Positions 1 through 11,465 of a stretch of 64,000 bases of DNA are shown here, piece by piece. Position 1 is the first letter of the stretch. Every line of letters begins with the position of its first letter. The stretch covers positions 62,001-126,000 of the forward strand of contig WBMZ01002678.1 of assembly GCA_013400975.1 (NCBI GenBank), in the 5' to 3' direction. A model generated the notes under the pieces. The model saw only the letters and a list, made by a program, of their open reading frames with translations. It was not told where the DNA came from and did no database searches. The DNA comes from Atrichornis clamosus (lineage: Eukaryota > Chordata > Aves > Passeriformes > Menuridae). The position numbers were made by a program, and so were the translations under genes.

Positions 1-1744
1 CATCGTTTTTAATTGATGCACAATCTGGAGGGCAGGTTTGCCAGTGTATCATAAACAACATAGAAATTGAAAAGGTCATCTCAGCTATACTTCAACTTAT
101 GTGATTACTTATACTGGAGTTTCTAAAACTGTTTAATTCAGGTCAGTTTCCTACAAGGTTTTAAAGGGCTGATATTAATAAGAGTAAAGAATGAAAAGTA
201 AGAAAGATGAGAAATGTATTCTTCCTTATCATATCAATTTATTACAAAAAGAAAGGAAACAGCTAAAGTAAATTTGAGCATTTAAGAGAATCACTCTGGT
301 CTTTGTTTGCAGTCAGTATAGAGAAATAGGCACTCAGAATTAGTTTTGTGTTCTACTAGGATAGATATTTTACACAGTTCCAAACATTAAATACATTTTA
401 GATTGTTAAAATTAATGGATATGAATTAGACTCGTGTTTTAAAAATAATACTTTAACTAAAATTCAGGCATTGTGAACACCATATAGACTAATTGAATGC
501 ACTCTTAAAAGACTCTTCTATGACCTGGTAACTAAATGAAACACAACTATTTAAAAGAATGTTTTCTAATTTTTTGAAATTTTTTTATCACCAGCTTCAA
601 TTGTAGAATTTGGTCAGCAGTTTTAAAATTTTAGATTTATTGAAATAACATATGGCATCTTTTATTTAATGTGAGAGCTATATATTCATGTATATTAATT
701 CTGAGTTAGTGATTGACAGTATTTTAGATAAGCTGTCTTCATGTAATCTGTGAGTTGTACTTACCAGATTTTAATGGTAGCTCCCCATCTCCAGGTGCTG
801 ATAATGTGAGCTGATTTGTAGTAGCCAAGAAGCAAAATCTTAGAACCTGAGTTTGTGCCTAGTGAAGTTCTTTGATAGCTCCCAGGACCAAATGTCATAT
901 TTCAGCTATGCTGAAAGACCTGAAAAACCAGGAGTTACAAACTTGGGAGTTGTTTGTTAGGCTTCTTGCATTCTTTAACAGTTATTGTTCAAGGACAAGA
1001 TAGAAGGTTATGTCCCTCTCCTCTGTCACATGCAATGACTCCACTTGTTCTCTTGAAAATCCAGACACGCTACTGCCCAATGTAAAAAATCAATTTTCAG
1101 ATCTGATTTGAGAACCAGGCACTGAGTGACATCCATGAAGTTGTATCCCTTTTTCAAGAGAACCATACTATATTAATGAAAGTACTGATGAGAACTCACT
1201 AAGTCTATTTTTGTCAGTTCACCATTAAGAAACTCTATCAAATCACTGATTTTTATTTAATTTTTGATCCCTTCATTAGTACTATTCTACTAAAATGTAG
1301 AACCCTTCCTTAAACTATTGTTCAGAAAATGCTGGTGTCCAGTTTGTGTATGAATCTGTTACTAATAAATGAAGCATACAAATTGGAAAACCAATATTGC
1401 AACTTTGACAATAGGAAATAATATTTTACAATTAAGAAAAAAAAACCCTGAAATGTATAAGACTTTAACTTGTTAAGCTGAATTTGTTTAATTGCAACCT
1501 ATTGAAATGAGATTTTTATAAGTTCTGGAAAAACTAACACCAATTTTTAAAGGACTAATATAGGACAAAAAAATAAAGAAAAGGAAGGGAAGATTAGACA
1601 TAGAGGGAAACTGCTGATATGGCCTCGAAACAGGAGACCAGTGGCAGCAGAGAAACCAATATATATCTGCCAGGTGAAAGAGAAAAATAAACACTATGAA
1701 AACAGAGAGAAGACTGAAGGTCAGATATTTTTATTGATTAGCAG
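1..1744. other. AT-rich unique sequence, no gene seen
   Basis: Apparently single-copy, AT-rich vertebrate DNA. Only short chance reading frames are present, and I recognise no repeat family, RNA gene or exon in it. Confidence 0.5.
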
Positions 1745-1800
1745 TCAGAAATACCCATTTACGTCAATGCAGATTTCTGCTTAGAACAGGAGAGCCACTG
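1745..1800. repeat. Remnant of an ancient palindromic amniote repeat
   Basis: The core reads ACCCATTTACGTCAATG and is followed by a TTCTGC-type segment. This resembles the old palindromic element common in reptiles and birds, whose arms contain CCCATTGA-GTCAATGGG. A similar core occurs at about 3175-3205, so the two support each other. The copy is degraded and the assignment rests on memory of a consensus, so it is tentative. Confidence 0.35.
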
Positions 1801-3139
1801 CTAGAATAGCTAAAGCACAGCTCTCGCTGTGATGCTGCTCCACTGAGGGACTTGCTCCACAGAGTTACAGATTGCTGACGTATGAGATCACCAATCATTC
1901 CCATACTATGGCACACAAGACTGATGAAAGGTACAACCAAGGTCATCCTTACAACGTTGAGAACAATATTTGTCAGCTCTTCAACCTCCAAATGTACAGC
2001 AAGGTCCTGCAAATTTTTAAAGTGGAATACAAAATCCTTCCTGCAGTTTTTTAGATAAGAAGAGTTAGTACATCCCTTCTTTTGGAAATGGAACTTGACA
2101 TTTTGCAGCTGGTTGCCTGGCTGTCAGAGATATCTGCTCTGGTGTAAATGTAATTAATATGTACTCAATTTGTAAACCTCTGTACAATCTTTGTTTACAT
2201 AAGCATAGTAGTTATAGGTTGAATGTCAAATGAAAGTCAAATTCTGTAATTTTTCCACTAATGTGCACACAATAATAAGAAAATGCTAGAACAAGGAAAT
2301 AACATTATATGGTAAAATTTGATGATTAGCAGGGGAGAGGGAAAGGATATGGTAAGTATGTGGACAGATGGAAGTGGTGAGAGCAGAATCACAGAGTAGG
2401 CTGGTGTAACAATGAGTTGATTTTTGCGTGTTCTAATAAGTATTTATCTTAAGCATTTATTTAAATGCCTTGAATGTCTTGTAAAGCTTCATTAAGAAGT
2501 CAAAACATGATTTTTAATATAATTTTTATGCTTACAGTGCATGTGAAGAGATTCCCTAAACTGACATACTTTCTCATTTCTGCTTCATCTTTTATGTTAA
2601 TGTTCTACTACTGTGGTAAATGACTTCTGCAGTGAAGTTATAACTACTGTTTCAAAATTATTTTCCATTATATTGATTAGAGTCCACATCAGATATTTTC
2701 CATCTAATTTGGGCCTCCTGCTAAATACAGAGTATAAATATAATGAAAAGATGCAAATAACAATTAAAATAAATACGTTTAAACTCACTAATATGAAAGA
2801 CTTTATTTTATCTATGGTGAAGAATATTCCGGTATCTTGGACAAGAGTTCAGTGAAAATCAAGTATTGCTACTACATATTCATTTGAAGAAATGAGTAGA
2901 GAACACAACAGAGAATTAAATCTTGGAAGGGAAGGAAAAGTAGGAGGAAAAGACCCTGAGAAGTACAGATTTCAGTGCACTACTGGGAGGACAGTTACAA
3001 CTATCAAGGTGATGGATTTGAGATGAATCAAGTAATTGAGTAAAGCAAAAAAAGTAAATGAAAGTAGAATATTAGGTAAAAAATTCCATTTTGTTTAGGT
3101 TGGAAAAAAAATTAAAAAGAAGGAAAAAAGATAGTGAAG
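1801..3139. other. AT-rich unique sequence, no gene seen
   Basis: There are only short reading frames on both strands (60-82 codons), with no recognisable motif and no supporting splice or promoter context. Nothing functional can be supported. Confidence 0.45.
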
Positions 3140-3215
3140 GCAGAACAAAAACTCAGGGTCTTATCTCCTGCTAAGTAGAAAAACCCATTTATATTAATGA
3201 GGACTTCTGCTTAAA
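3140..3215. repeat. Remnant of an ancient palindromic amniote repeat
   Basis: The segment reads CAGGGTCTTATCTCCTGC, then ACCCATTTATATTAATGAGG, then TTCTGC. Order and spacing fit the old palindromic repeat that begins with a CAGGGCCTGATCCTGC-like block and continues into a CCCATTGA-TCAATGGG core. It also resembles 1745-1800. It is diverged and recognised only from a remembered consensus. Confidence 0.4.
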
Positions 3216-3510
3216 AATTGATGGTATTGTCTTGCCCACAGTAAGAATTTTTAAAGTGCCATCAATAGCAAAGAACAAAAAGAGATTAGGTCATCACTCA
3301 GGAGGTTACTCTAGATCGGTTCTCTCAACCTTTTTCAATGATGAGTTGAAGAATCCCCTCACCCTCAACCATGAAGAATTGAAGTTATCACAAACCTCTG
3401 CAGATGGCTTTTACATTCAGAATTTGTGCTCTTGACAACCTGCATCACTTACAGGCTTTACAGACAAATGATCTATGAGTTCTTTTCTTTCCTTCTATCA
3501 CTTTTGCAAA
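3216..3510. other. Unassigned sequence, possibly an old DNA transposon remnant
   Basis: A plus-strand frame of 67 codons ends near 3435 but resembles no known protein. The text GGTTCTCTCAACCTTTTTCA near 3317 is vaguely like the ends of some ancient hAT elements, which is too weak to call. Confidence 0.2.
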
Positions 3511-3580
3511 ATCTCAGAATCATAGAATAATTCAAACTGGATGGGACCCCAGGAAATCATTAAATCCAACCTGCTGTTCA
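3511..3580 (-). mobile_element. CR1 LINE 3'-end fragment
   Basis: The sequence CAGAATCATAGAATAATTC is followed by CTGGATGGGACC and AATCCAACCTGCTGTTCA. It is the reverse complement of the CR1 3' terminus, with the 8-bp ATTCTATG-type terminal repeat at the low coordinate, so the element lies on the minus strand. Only the last 70 or so bases remain. Such 5' truncation is usual for CR1. Confidence 0.75.
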
Positions 3581-3974
3581 CTTTGTTATTTTTATATTTA
3601 AATATAGGCTACCATTTCAAAATACTATGAAAGTCATCCAAAAATAGCCAGTACTCAGTTAAGCCAAATTCCCTGAGCACCATTGATAGTATATATAAAG
3701 ACATTAAAGAAAATTCCACCCCAATATACCTGGTACATGGCTTGAGACTCAGGTCAATATAAAACTGATTCTAGTACTTGGATGACTACACTAGAAAATT
3801 TTGGTTGATTCTAGACAGTCTAAAAATGTAAATTTCTATCTAGTTACATAATTAACCAGACATCATTGCATATTTGAAGTATGTTTATAGGAAGCAAAAA
3901 GCCTAATGTGGTTTTTTTGTGTCTAGGGTATATTTCTGTCTATAGGGTATATTTCTACTTCTTACATATTTCCT
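3581..3974. other. AT-rich unique sequence
   Basis: No gene or repeat recognised. A short local duplication involving GGGTATATTTCT is seen at about 3927-3957. Confidence 0.45.
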
Positions 3975-4503
3975 GCTGCCACAGAAGGATCAGCAATGGG
4001 GCCAGTTTGTAACACTTCCTCTCCACCGTGGGGTCTCAGGGGATGCAGCCTGCACCAGGGCACATTCACCTGTTGCTGCGTGGGATCCGGCACGGGCTGC
4101 AGGTGGATCTCTGCCTGCCCATGGTCCGCCACGGGCTCCGGGCACAGCTGCCTCACCACGGCCTGCACCCAGGGCTGCGGGGGAATCCTGCCCGCATCAC
4201 CTCCTGCCACTTCTACTCCACTGACCCTGGTGTCTGCAGGGTTGTTTCTCTCACCTTTTTTCTCAGTTCTTTCTCCGAGCTTCTCTGTGAACTTTTAAAA
4301 TATCTCTTCTCAGAGGTGACATCAGTATTGCTGATGGGCTCCGCTTCTGTCAGTGGTAGGTCCTTCTGGAGGCCGCTGGAGTGACTATGCCTGGCATGGG
4401 GCAGCCCCAAATCTCTTCTCACAGGGGCTGCCTCTGCAGCTCCCAGCTGCCAGCATTTGGTCATGCAAGCCCTACACAGGGAGCAATATTGGTGGCAAGG
4501 ACA
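3975..4503 (-). mobile_element. Partial endogenous-retrovirus LTR, minus strand
   Basis: A GC-rich island in AT-rich surroundings. Read on the minus strand it contains GAGAGAAACAACCCTGCAGA, then a series of imperfect CTGCAGCCCRTGG and CCACG-type units. These are diagnostic of an avian LTR family that also occurs on the plus strand at 48342-49335 and 57590-58319. The 5' end is probably near 4503, where the minus strand begins TGTCC. The copy stops inside the repeated U3-like region, so the 3' half with the poly(A) signal is missing. Reading frames of up to 118 codons inside it are by-products of the repeat and not genes. No target-site duplication can be shown. Confidence 0.75.
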
Positions 4504-6304
4504 AATGGACAAGAAACTTTAAAAATAGTAATAGAAATAATTTTTTTTAAATGATGCCTCAAAATTTCCCAGGAATTCAACAAAGAAATTAAGAGAAGTG
4601 ACATATTTAATCACCAGATGACATTTACTAATAGGTTTAGTTACTAGGTATATTGTTTAATGCTATCTTATTTCAATAAGCCTAAAATAATTGAAAAATA
4701 AGTCTGTTTAGAGTTTCATTTCCTTTACTGCACATTTTCACTTCCTGCCACCTATGACACTGAAGTTACCATTGTAATAATTGCAAAATTACAGATTTTC
4801 TGTCTTGTGCTTTAATTTTCTCATTAGACAGCCAGGTGTTTCATAATTTATTTAGAACTGATTGTGCTAGAAACTTTCCTTGGAGATTTTGCAACTGTAT
4901 GGAAAATTTTGATTTAAGATGCAAATTGAGCTTATTACAGTTATGCTCTGCTAGAAATTTGCAAGACTGATTACAAGCTCCTTGAGTGGCCTTCATCAAT
5001 TTAGCAACTTTTAAAAGTCCAGCTGAGGGAATATGAAAAGATTTCTTAGAACAGCAGGTTCACTTCCTCGTGCTGGATGAAATATTAGACTGATTGACAG
5101 AAGTAAAAAAGTGACTTTCCTATTAAATTTTCTTATAGGAATATCACATGCATATAATAAATTCCCCCTCTCCTAAAATCCCCAGCTATTTCATCAATTT
5201 AGGTGCAGCTTGAAGCTTTGGTTATGAATAGGATCACCACTTTGACATTTGTTTTTGTCATACAGCAAAAACACATAACTTGTAAATGCAAACGTATATC
5301 TGAATGTTTTTCTTCTACTTCACTGAAGTAATTTCACAGAAACTGTGTAAGAACTTATGACTTTAATCATTCAATATTATTGTGAAGTCAGTTTCCAAAG
5401 AGGAAAAAAATCTGAATGGATGACACACACGTACTGAATACTCTTAAGAAGACAGAGACAAACTATCAGAAGATTTAATTTTAGTTTAAATTTGTTTTCT
5501 CAGACCATTTTAAGTTTTCATAAAGTTCTTGGTGATAAAGTTTACTGTTAAAGCTGACAGTTTCATTCAAAAATAACTAATCAACAGTCAACATTTCAAA
5601 CTAGAATTGAACAATATTATCTTTGAATACTTTTAGAATATTCTAAAAACTTTGAATAAGTAAAAGATAGAATAGGTTGCAATATATGGGCAGATAATAC
5701 AAGCAAAAATGGAGAAGTCACTTGAATATTTTTAAAAAATAAATTATGCACCTGGACGTACAGATTATACAGTCTAATAAACAAATTCACTAACATTTGT
5801 AATATCATAATATTATTAACAGATGCTTAGTTTCTCTTAATTTATTTCAGTGAATCAGATTTTAATTTTCAAAATATTTATTGTTGTGAAATTTTGCAGA
5901 AAAATGGAAGCTATAACATCAGAAGACACAGAATTTTTAGCCAGTACAAATAAAACCGCTGTTCTCTGTGCTCGGACTAGCATATTAGCTCTTCTGAATT
6001 TTGTGCATGTTCACAACTTGTCAGGAAGAACTACATTTTTACAAAAAGTATTGCTTTTCAGAGAGAAGAAAATGAAAGTTAGGTTGTTTTTTTGTTTTAT
6101 TTGTTTGTTTTGTTTGCTTTTGGGAGGTTTTTGGTGGAGAGATATATTATTTTGTATAAATTTATGTAAGAAGTGAAGGAGAAATAGCAACAAATATGGC
6201 ACAGAGATAATGTAGCGACATTTAAAGGATTCCAGCAATAAGAGGAGTCGTGCTTTGCTTCTGCTGGGCCATTATTCATTCATGTATGTTGCTGCACAAA
6301 GCAA
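4504..6304. other. AT-rich unique sequence, no gene seen
   Basis: Long AT-rich stretch with chance reading frames only. A T-rich, TTTGTTT-like low-complexity patch lies at about 6085-6120. No repeat family recognised. Confidence 0.45.
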
Positions 6305-6694
6305 ATGGGTAACATAACTATAAATGCTCTCTCAGGCAACATCAATTCTGTTCCACAGAGATTCCCTGCATTGTCTTTCATCCTATGTAAATATGCATGT
6401 AGCATCAGGTGCCTGCTCACCCTGAGAATCCCTGAGCACTCATATGCGCCAAAGAATGCTCAGAAACATTTCAGAAGCAGGCTGTCCAAATGCCAGGCAT
6501 TTGCAACTTGCAACTTTGTGGATAGCACCAGCCTAGAGGAATGTTTGGCACACTGGAGATCATGCTACTGCTCAGACGGCCTGAACAGCTGGAGGAATGT
6601 GCCAAGAGGAAACATGGAACAGTCCTCTACATCACTGCAGACTGAGAACTTAACATGTTGGGAAATGTTCTGGCAGACAAGGAGTTGTATGTGA
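6305..6694 (+). other. Uncharacterised 129-codon open frame, possibly chance
   Basis: This is one of the longest ATG-started frames outside identified repeats. The predicted product has ten cysteines and no recognised domain; the start is MGNITINALSG and the end WQTRSCM. There is no convincing signal peptide and no membrane segment. The frame closes at a TGA that overlaps GTGAGT (6691-6696), a good intronic splice-donor match, although the exonic side (TAT) is poor. The local base composition is less AT-rich than the flanks. It could be an exon, part of an unrecognised repeat, or a chance frame in 64 kb of sequence. I favour chance or repeat. Confidence 0.15.
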
Positions 6695-6825
6695 GTTTGC
6701 CCTTGCAGCAATGACGACCAAACTTCATGGCCATAACCATAACTAGCCAGTTAAAATAAGGGATTATTTCCCACTATTCAAAGCCTATTAAGCTGCATTT
6801 GGGATTCAATGAAAAGTGACTAAGA

Positions 6826-6990
6826 GATTAGGGGAAAAGGGGATTTAATTACTGTCTTTCATTAGGGGGATATAATAGGAAAAGGGGGATACTTTTGCAG
6901 GAACCTAGGGGGGATAGCTCTAAGGGACATATAATAGGAAAAACCAAGGTATATTCTTAGGGGAATTACAGTCATAAGTAATTCAGTTCC
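6826..6990. repeat. Purine-rich tract with direct repeat
   Basis: An A/G-rich stretch with runs such as AGGGGAAAAGGGGA. It contains a direct repeat of ATATAATAGGAAAA at 6870-6883 and 6929-6942, 59 bp apart. It looks like a polypurine region with two TATA-like boxes, but no LTR ends were found around it. Origin unknown. Confidence 0.5.
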
Positions 6991-9900
6991 CAATAAAAAG
7001 GACTAAAATTCACCCCTCTCCATGTTTCATTTACAGCTAAAATGTTGAAAATTGCAATAGCTATTACTCATAACTACCTGTTCTTAATCGGAGACATCTA
7101 TCATTAGTTAGGAAGATAGAGATTCCTATTTGATTGAATCACATGAAAATGGATTTGTTTTTACCATTCTAGCTTATGGAAGTCACAGATTGACCTAAAA
7201 AAGCTTTCATATTTTCTTGTGAAAAGAAATGTGGTAAAGTGTTATGTTTTAATTTATTTCCTGATCTGGAAAAAGAAAAGGGAAAAAGAGTAAAATATAA
7301 CACTTTAATTTTCCTTTTTTTTTTTCTTTTGCAGGAAAAGAAATTATATTGACACTGAAAGAATGAAATTCACATTTTGAACTTACTTCTCAGAAACAGA
7401 ATCTGAAAGACTTGCAAATTCATGCTGAAACTTGCTTTAACTTGGACTTTCACAGAGAGAAACAATGAAATTCAGATGAGGACAGGCAACAGCCAAAAAC
7501 AAATACACACTCATTTTCATCCAATAATAATAAAATCACACAGAAGACAATGTAGAAAAATAAAAAGAATAGTAATAGCCGTTGAATGCATTTGAGTATT
7601 TCTACAGGCATTTTTTCTGCCTGAATTATTTTATATTTTTTTTTGTTGCAGACTAATATGATTAATGGAACAGTTGAAACAATAGCTGCAGTATAAATGG
7701 GCAACCAGATCCTGGTTTGGCACCAGAAAGGCTAAGACTTCAATGTTTGTGTTATTTTGCCCATGGCACACTCAGTGACTTACAGGAGTGCATCCAATGG
7801 ACAAGACAGTGGTATCAGTCTAAGGAAGGATTTGTGCATACAAGTTGAGGAAATCAAAGTCAGCAGACTGAGGACCCCCACTGCAAAACCTAAGCAATCC
7901 TATCTCACCATTATGTGTAAGTCTTACAAGTGTATAAAATGACTCCTTGAAACAGACTTAGAAGGCTAGAAGTTCCTATGTCCATTCATTATGCAGAAAT
8001 GACTTGGCGATTATAAGGACATGCAAATCTTGTAGGTATTTCTTCACCAGACAATCAGTTCATGAATAAACTTTCATGTTTCTGCACAGAATGGCTGGTA
8101 GTGTTGTTATTCTGAGAATTTTTGGACTAAACTATTCATTTAAATACACGATGTACTACCTAACCTTCCCTTAGGGTGAAACTAACCCTCTGCAGAAGAC
8201 TTGAACAAGGCTATGCATCACTTAAGTCATGTTAATGCTCTGGTTTTCAGTTGGAGTTAGAGCTAAATGGTGTATAGCCCCTTGTACTGTTTTAATGTAG
8301 AATGAGAATTACACTCGTTATCCAAATGATTCTCTGAAAAATGCTCAGCATTTTGTAAATATCTGCAGGACTCTTCAAATTGGAGGACCAAAAAGAATAA
8401 ATGTTTTATTCATAATAATTAAAATTTTTAAAGATATTGTATGCAATTTTTTTTTCATATTGTCACTTTTATCACCTCTCTGTTGGTTAAATAATAAAAA
8501 TCTTTCCTGTCAGTTACCATAACAACTTTTTCACTTGTCTTCTGCATTTTTGCCCCGTGTTAAAAGGGCCCCTTCCATCCATGTCTCCAACAGTTCTCAT
8601 CTTCCAGAGACTAACTATTTGTCTTTGCTTTCCTGGTCCTTCATACTTTATTCCTGGAACAAATTAACCTTCCAGTCATAATTGATCATTTCATACCCTT
8701 GGCCAGTATTTGATGCTAGTCTCTCCCAAACTCATCATACACTTCAAACGTCTGTAAGTCATTCTAGATATCTGCAAAGTTACTTCATAATTTTTTTTTA
8801 AGCCCTCCTCTGAGCTGCTCTTTGATATCTATTTTGCTAAGATTATAGCTTCTTATGGTTTAGAAATATATATAGATATAGTTATAGAGATATATATAAT
8901 GCTTATGGACAGTGTAAATAGCTTCAAGTTCTGTCCTGATTCAAAGCTGATTGTATTTGAGGCAGCTTTCAGGATATTTATCCAGTAAGTACAGGACATT
9001 GATTAATCTATTTCTTAACCTAATAAGTTTTGCTAAGAGACAGGGTACGTTGCTTACGTACATCATGATACACAATTGGTTGTAAATGTTCCTGAGTAGA
9101 TCTAAGAAATGGATAGGGTTTTCCCCCCCACCCTTCTAATCACCTCCTGTGAACTTTTCCGTTTATTCTCTGATACCTTCTTTTCCAGTTTCTCTATACT
9201 GTTTTGTCCTTAGATTTTAACTGTCTTTGCCCTTGGATTGTAAGTGGCTGGAGCAGAAGCCATGAGGGGCTGGGGGTTCGCTTGTGGTTTTTTGCCTGAT
9301 TTTTGGTTTTTTAATATACACTAACACAAAAGGAGTCAACTCAATTACTCTGGTTCATAGTTGAATTTCTTGCATCATGTCCAGAAGGTGGCAAGACTTG
9401 GGTTTGGCCAGATCTCCAGTTGTGAGTTCCACATCTGAGGGCCCTCTACTGAGCGTGCCTTGTCCCCAGTAGTAAAGAGTTCACCCTGGGGGCTGTCAGC
9501 TGAAGCATCTGCTCTAACTTTGTCTCATGGTCACAATACAGAAACAAGTAGCCTCAAAACTTAGGTGTTGGCCCAACCAAGTCCTTTAAGAAACAATTAA
9601 CTCTCCCAGTTCTAGCTATACAAATTCAGAATAAATCACATCATAGTGATTTTTATTAATGAGCTAAAAAGTTTTGCCATCCAAAAAGCATTTAATGGCT
9701 ATTTAAGTAAGCATTTGTGCTTCTGTGCTGCTTCTCTGACTCCAGTTAATATTAAGTCTCCTCAACCAGAAATGAAACCCTTGCAGAGAAGTGCCACTGA
9801 ATTACACACCTGAAGCAAGATGGCCTGAGCATTTCAGCAACAAGTCTCAAGTCTCTAGTACCAGTAGGAGGTAACAGTAGAATGTATTTGACAGAGTGAC

Positions 9901-10435
9901 TTTATAGTCTTTACCTGCCAACTAGAATGCCAGCTCAATTATTTGCAGCCAGAACATTTTCTGGTACATCACATCCAAAACTATAAAATGCATGGACATA
10001 TTCTGAGGAGACCTTTTTACTGACGGGATGTAGCTGTTAAGTATACATACAGCACAAATAAACAAACAGATTTAGCACTAGCTCTAGACTAAACCTAAAG
10101 CAAACCCACAGCTTTTGGGTTCTTTGGATTAAGTTTCCTGTGGCACTTGAAGATATTGCTTGTACATACTTTGGCTACCACACAACTGTAACTGTGAGAC
10201 AGTGCTACAGCACTGGCAAAAGTTGTATATATCCCTAGATAATTCTAGCCTGCTGCCTTAAAATTCTGGCTTAGTCAAGTAATTAAGTGTTAACAAAAAT
10301 CATCTGGACCCAGAGCTTTCAAAAAAGAACCAATATCAGGGTCCAAAACAGATCTTATTACAGACAAAGAAACAATTGTATTTTTTAGACTGACTGATGA
10401 CTCCCTTATTGGTCACTTGCAATTTTAAAGTTATA
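6991..10435. other. AT-rich unique sequence, no gene seen
   Basis: Long stretch without an identified gene. Two strong acceptor-like sites occur on the plus strand (AG at 7333-7334 and 7650-7651), but neither leads into a recognisable coding frame. A TATA/GATA-rich low-complexity patch lies at about 8862-8898, and a C-run at about 9123-9132. The segment 9340-9600 is slightly GC-richer and may be an old repeat that I cannot name. Confidence 0.4.
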
Positions 10436-10552
10436 ATCACAGAATATTCTAAATTGGAAGGGATTGTCAAGTTCAATGGCCCATACAGGCATCGAGCCCT
10501 CAACATTGCATGTTATTAACACCATATTCTGACCAACTCAGATAATCTCAGG
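10436..10552 (-). mobile_element. tRNA-Ile-derived SINE with CR1-like tail
   Basis: Read on the minus strand, about 10552 to 10477 resembles tRNA-Ile. It has TCTGAGTTGGTCAGA over the D-arm and A box, TGTTAATAAC over the anticodon loop with the AAT anticodon kept, GGCTCGATGCC over the T-arm and B box, and GTATGGGCCA at the acceptor end. The tail, 10476 to 10436, reads AATCCCTTCCAATTT and then GAATATTCTGTGATT, which matches the CR1 3' end. A tRNA-Ile head with a CR1 tail is the design I recall for the zebra finch SINE TguSINE1, which would be mobilised by CR1 reverse transcriptase. The A and B boxes carry substitutions, so this copy is probably inactive and is not a functional tRNA gene. Confidence 0.75.
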
Positions 10553-11465
10553 ATAAATAAATCAATGAAGAATATGTGGCAAAAATTTGGGAAAGAAAAA
10601 ACATGCAATGAGATGGGATGTGATTGTTATGTAGAAACTTTTCCCAGGAGTGCCACAGACACAGGCTGAGTAACTTCCTCTGCTGTTATCTCTGTGAGTA
10701 TAAACTTATACCAATGGTTATATCTGCAGAAAAGTAGCAGAATATTCCCTAAGAGCAAGAGAGAAATCTCTGGGCATTTTTCTCTTCTTTAGTGTGGTGT
10801 ATTTTCTGAGAAGAAAGATAACTTAAAAGGTAGTACTGTTGTGAATATTTGCTAAACTAGCAATGTTGACCTAAAACTAATTTCCCAAATGTCATGTGCT
10901 GTAAAGGAGTCTAAGCTAGTATCAACAACCATTGTTCACAAAATGTCATACAGATGGAAGACCAGAACCATGAGTACAAAATATGTATTTTCTATGTTCA
11001 GTTATCACTATCACTTAACTGAATAAATATTTTGTCATTTGTGTTAAGGAAAGAAAAAGGATAATAATCAGAGAGAATATGTTCTAAAAGACCTGGTCCC
11101 TGTATTTTCATCCAAATCCTGATTCTTTATGTTGGTGTTCATTTAATCAGAAACAGAGCTTTGATTCTCTACTGAAATTCACTCAAAGCTGTGTGCCTAA
11201 AAATGCCCTTAGAATCTATATGCTACTGCTCAGTTACACTTTGAGGGGGCAATATGTTTCTATACTACAGAGACCAAGTTCAGGAAGTATATTACTGGAT
11301 GCAGATCAATTAGCTAAGTTCTGCTAGTATTTAACTGTACATTTATTGTTACTATACTCAATATATGTGCATTCTTACTATTTGAAACAAATAAATATAT
11401 TTGTAGTAATAACTCTGAATGAATAAATTTATTGGGGAAAAAAAAGTCCTGCAGGCAATTCCATA
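10553..11465. other. AT-rich unique sequence, no gene seen
   Basis: No gene, RNA gene or repeat could be supported in this stretch. Confidence 0.45.

Noticed and set aside
1764..2054. Overlapping frames of 82 (minus) and 60 (plus) codons
   Set aside because: No recognisable domain, no splice or promoter context, and partly within an old repeat remnant.
3312..3345. hAT-like terminal sequence GGTTCTCTCAACCTTTTTC
   Set aside because: Too short and with no matching inverted end or target duplication nearby.
3996..4512. Overlapping frames of 65-118 codons in a GC-rich island that looks like a CpG-island gene start
   Set aside because: The island is the LTR at 3975-4503. The GC richness and open frames come from its repeated units, also seen at 48342 and 57590.
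10477..10552. A functional tRNA-Ile gene
   Set aside because: The A and B boxes and stems carry several substitutions, and the sequence runs directly into a CR1 tail, so it is a SINE head.
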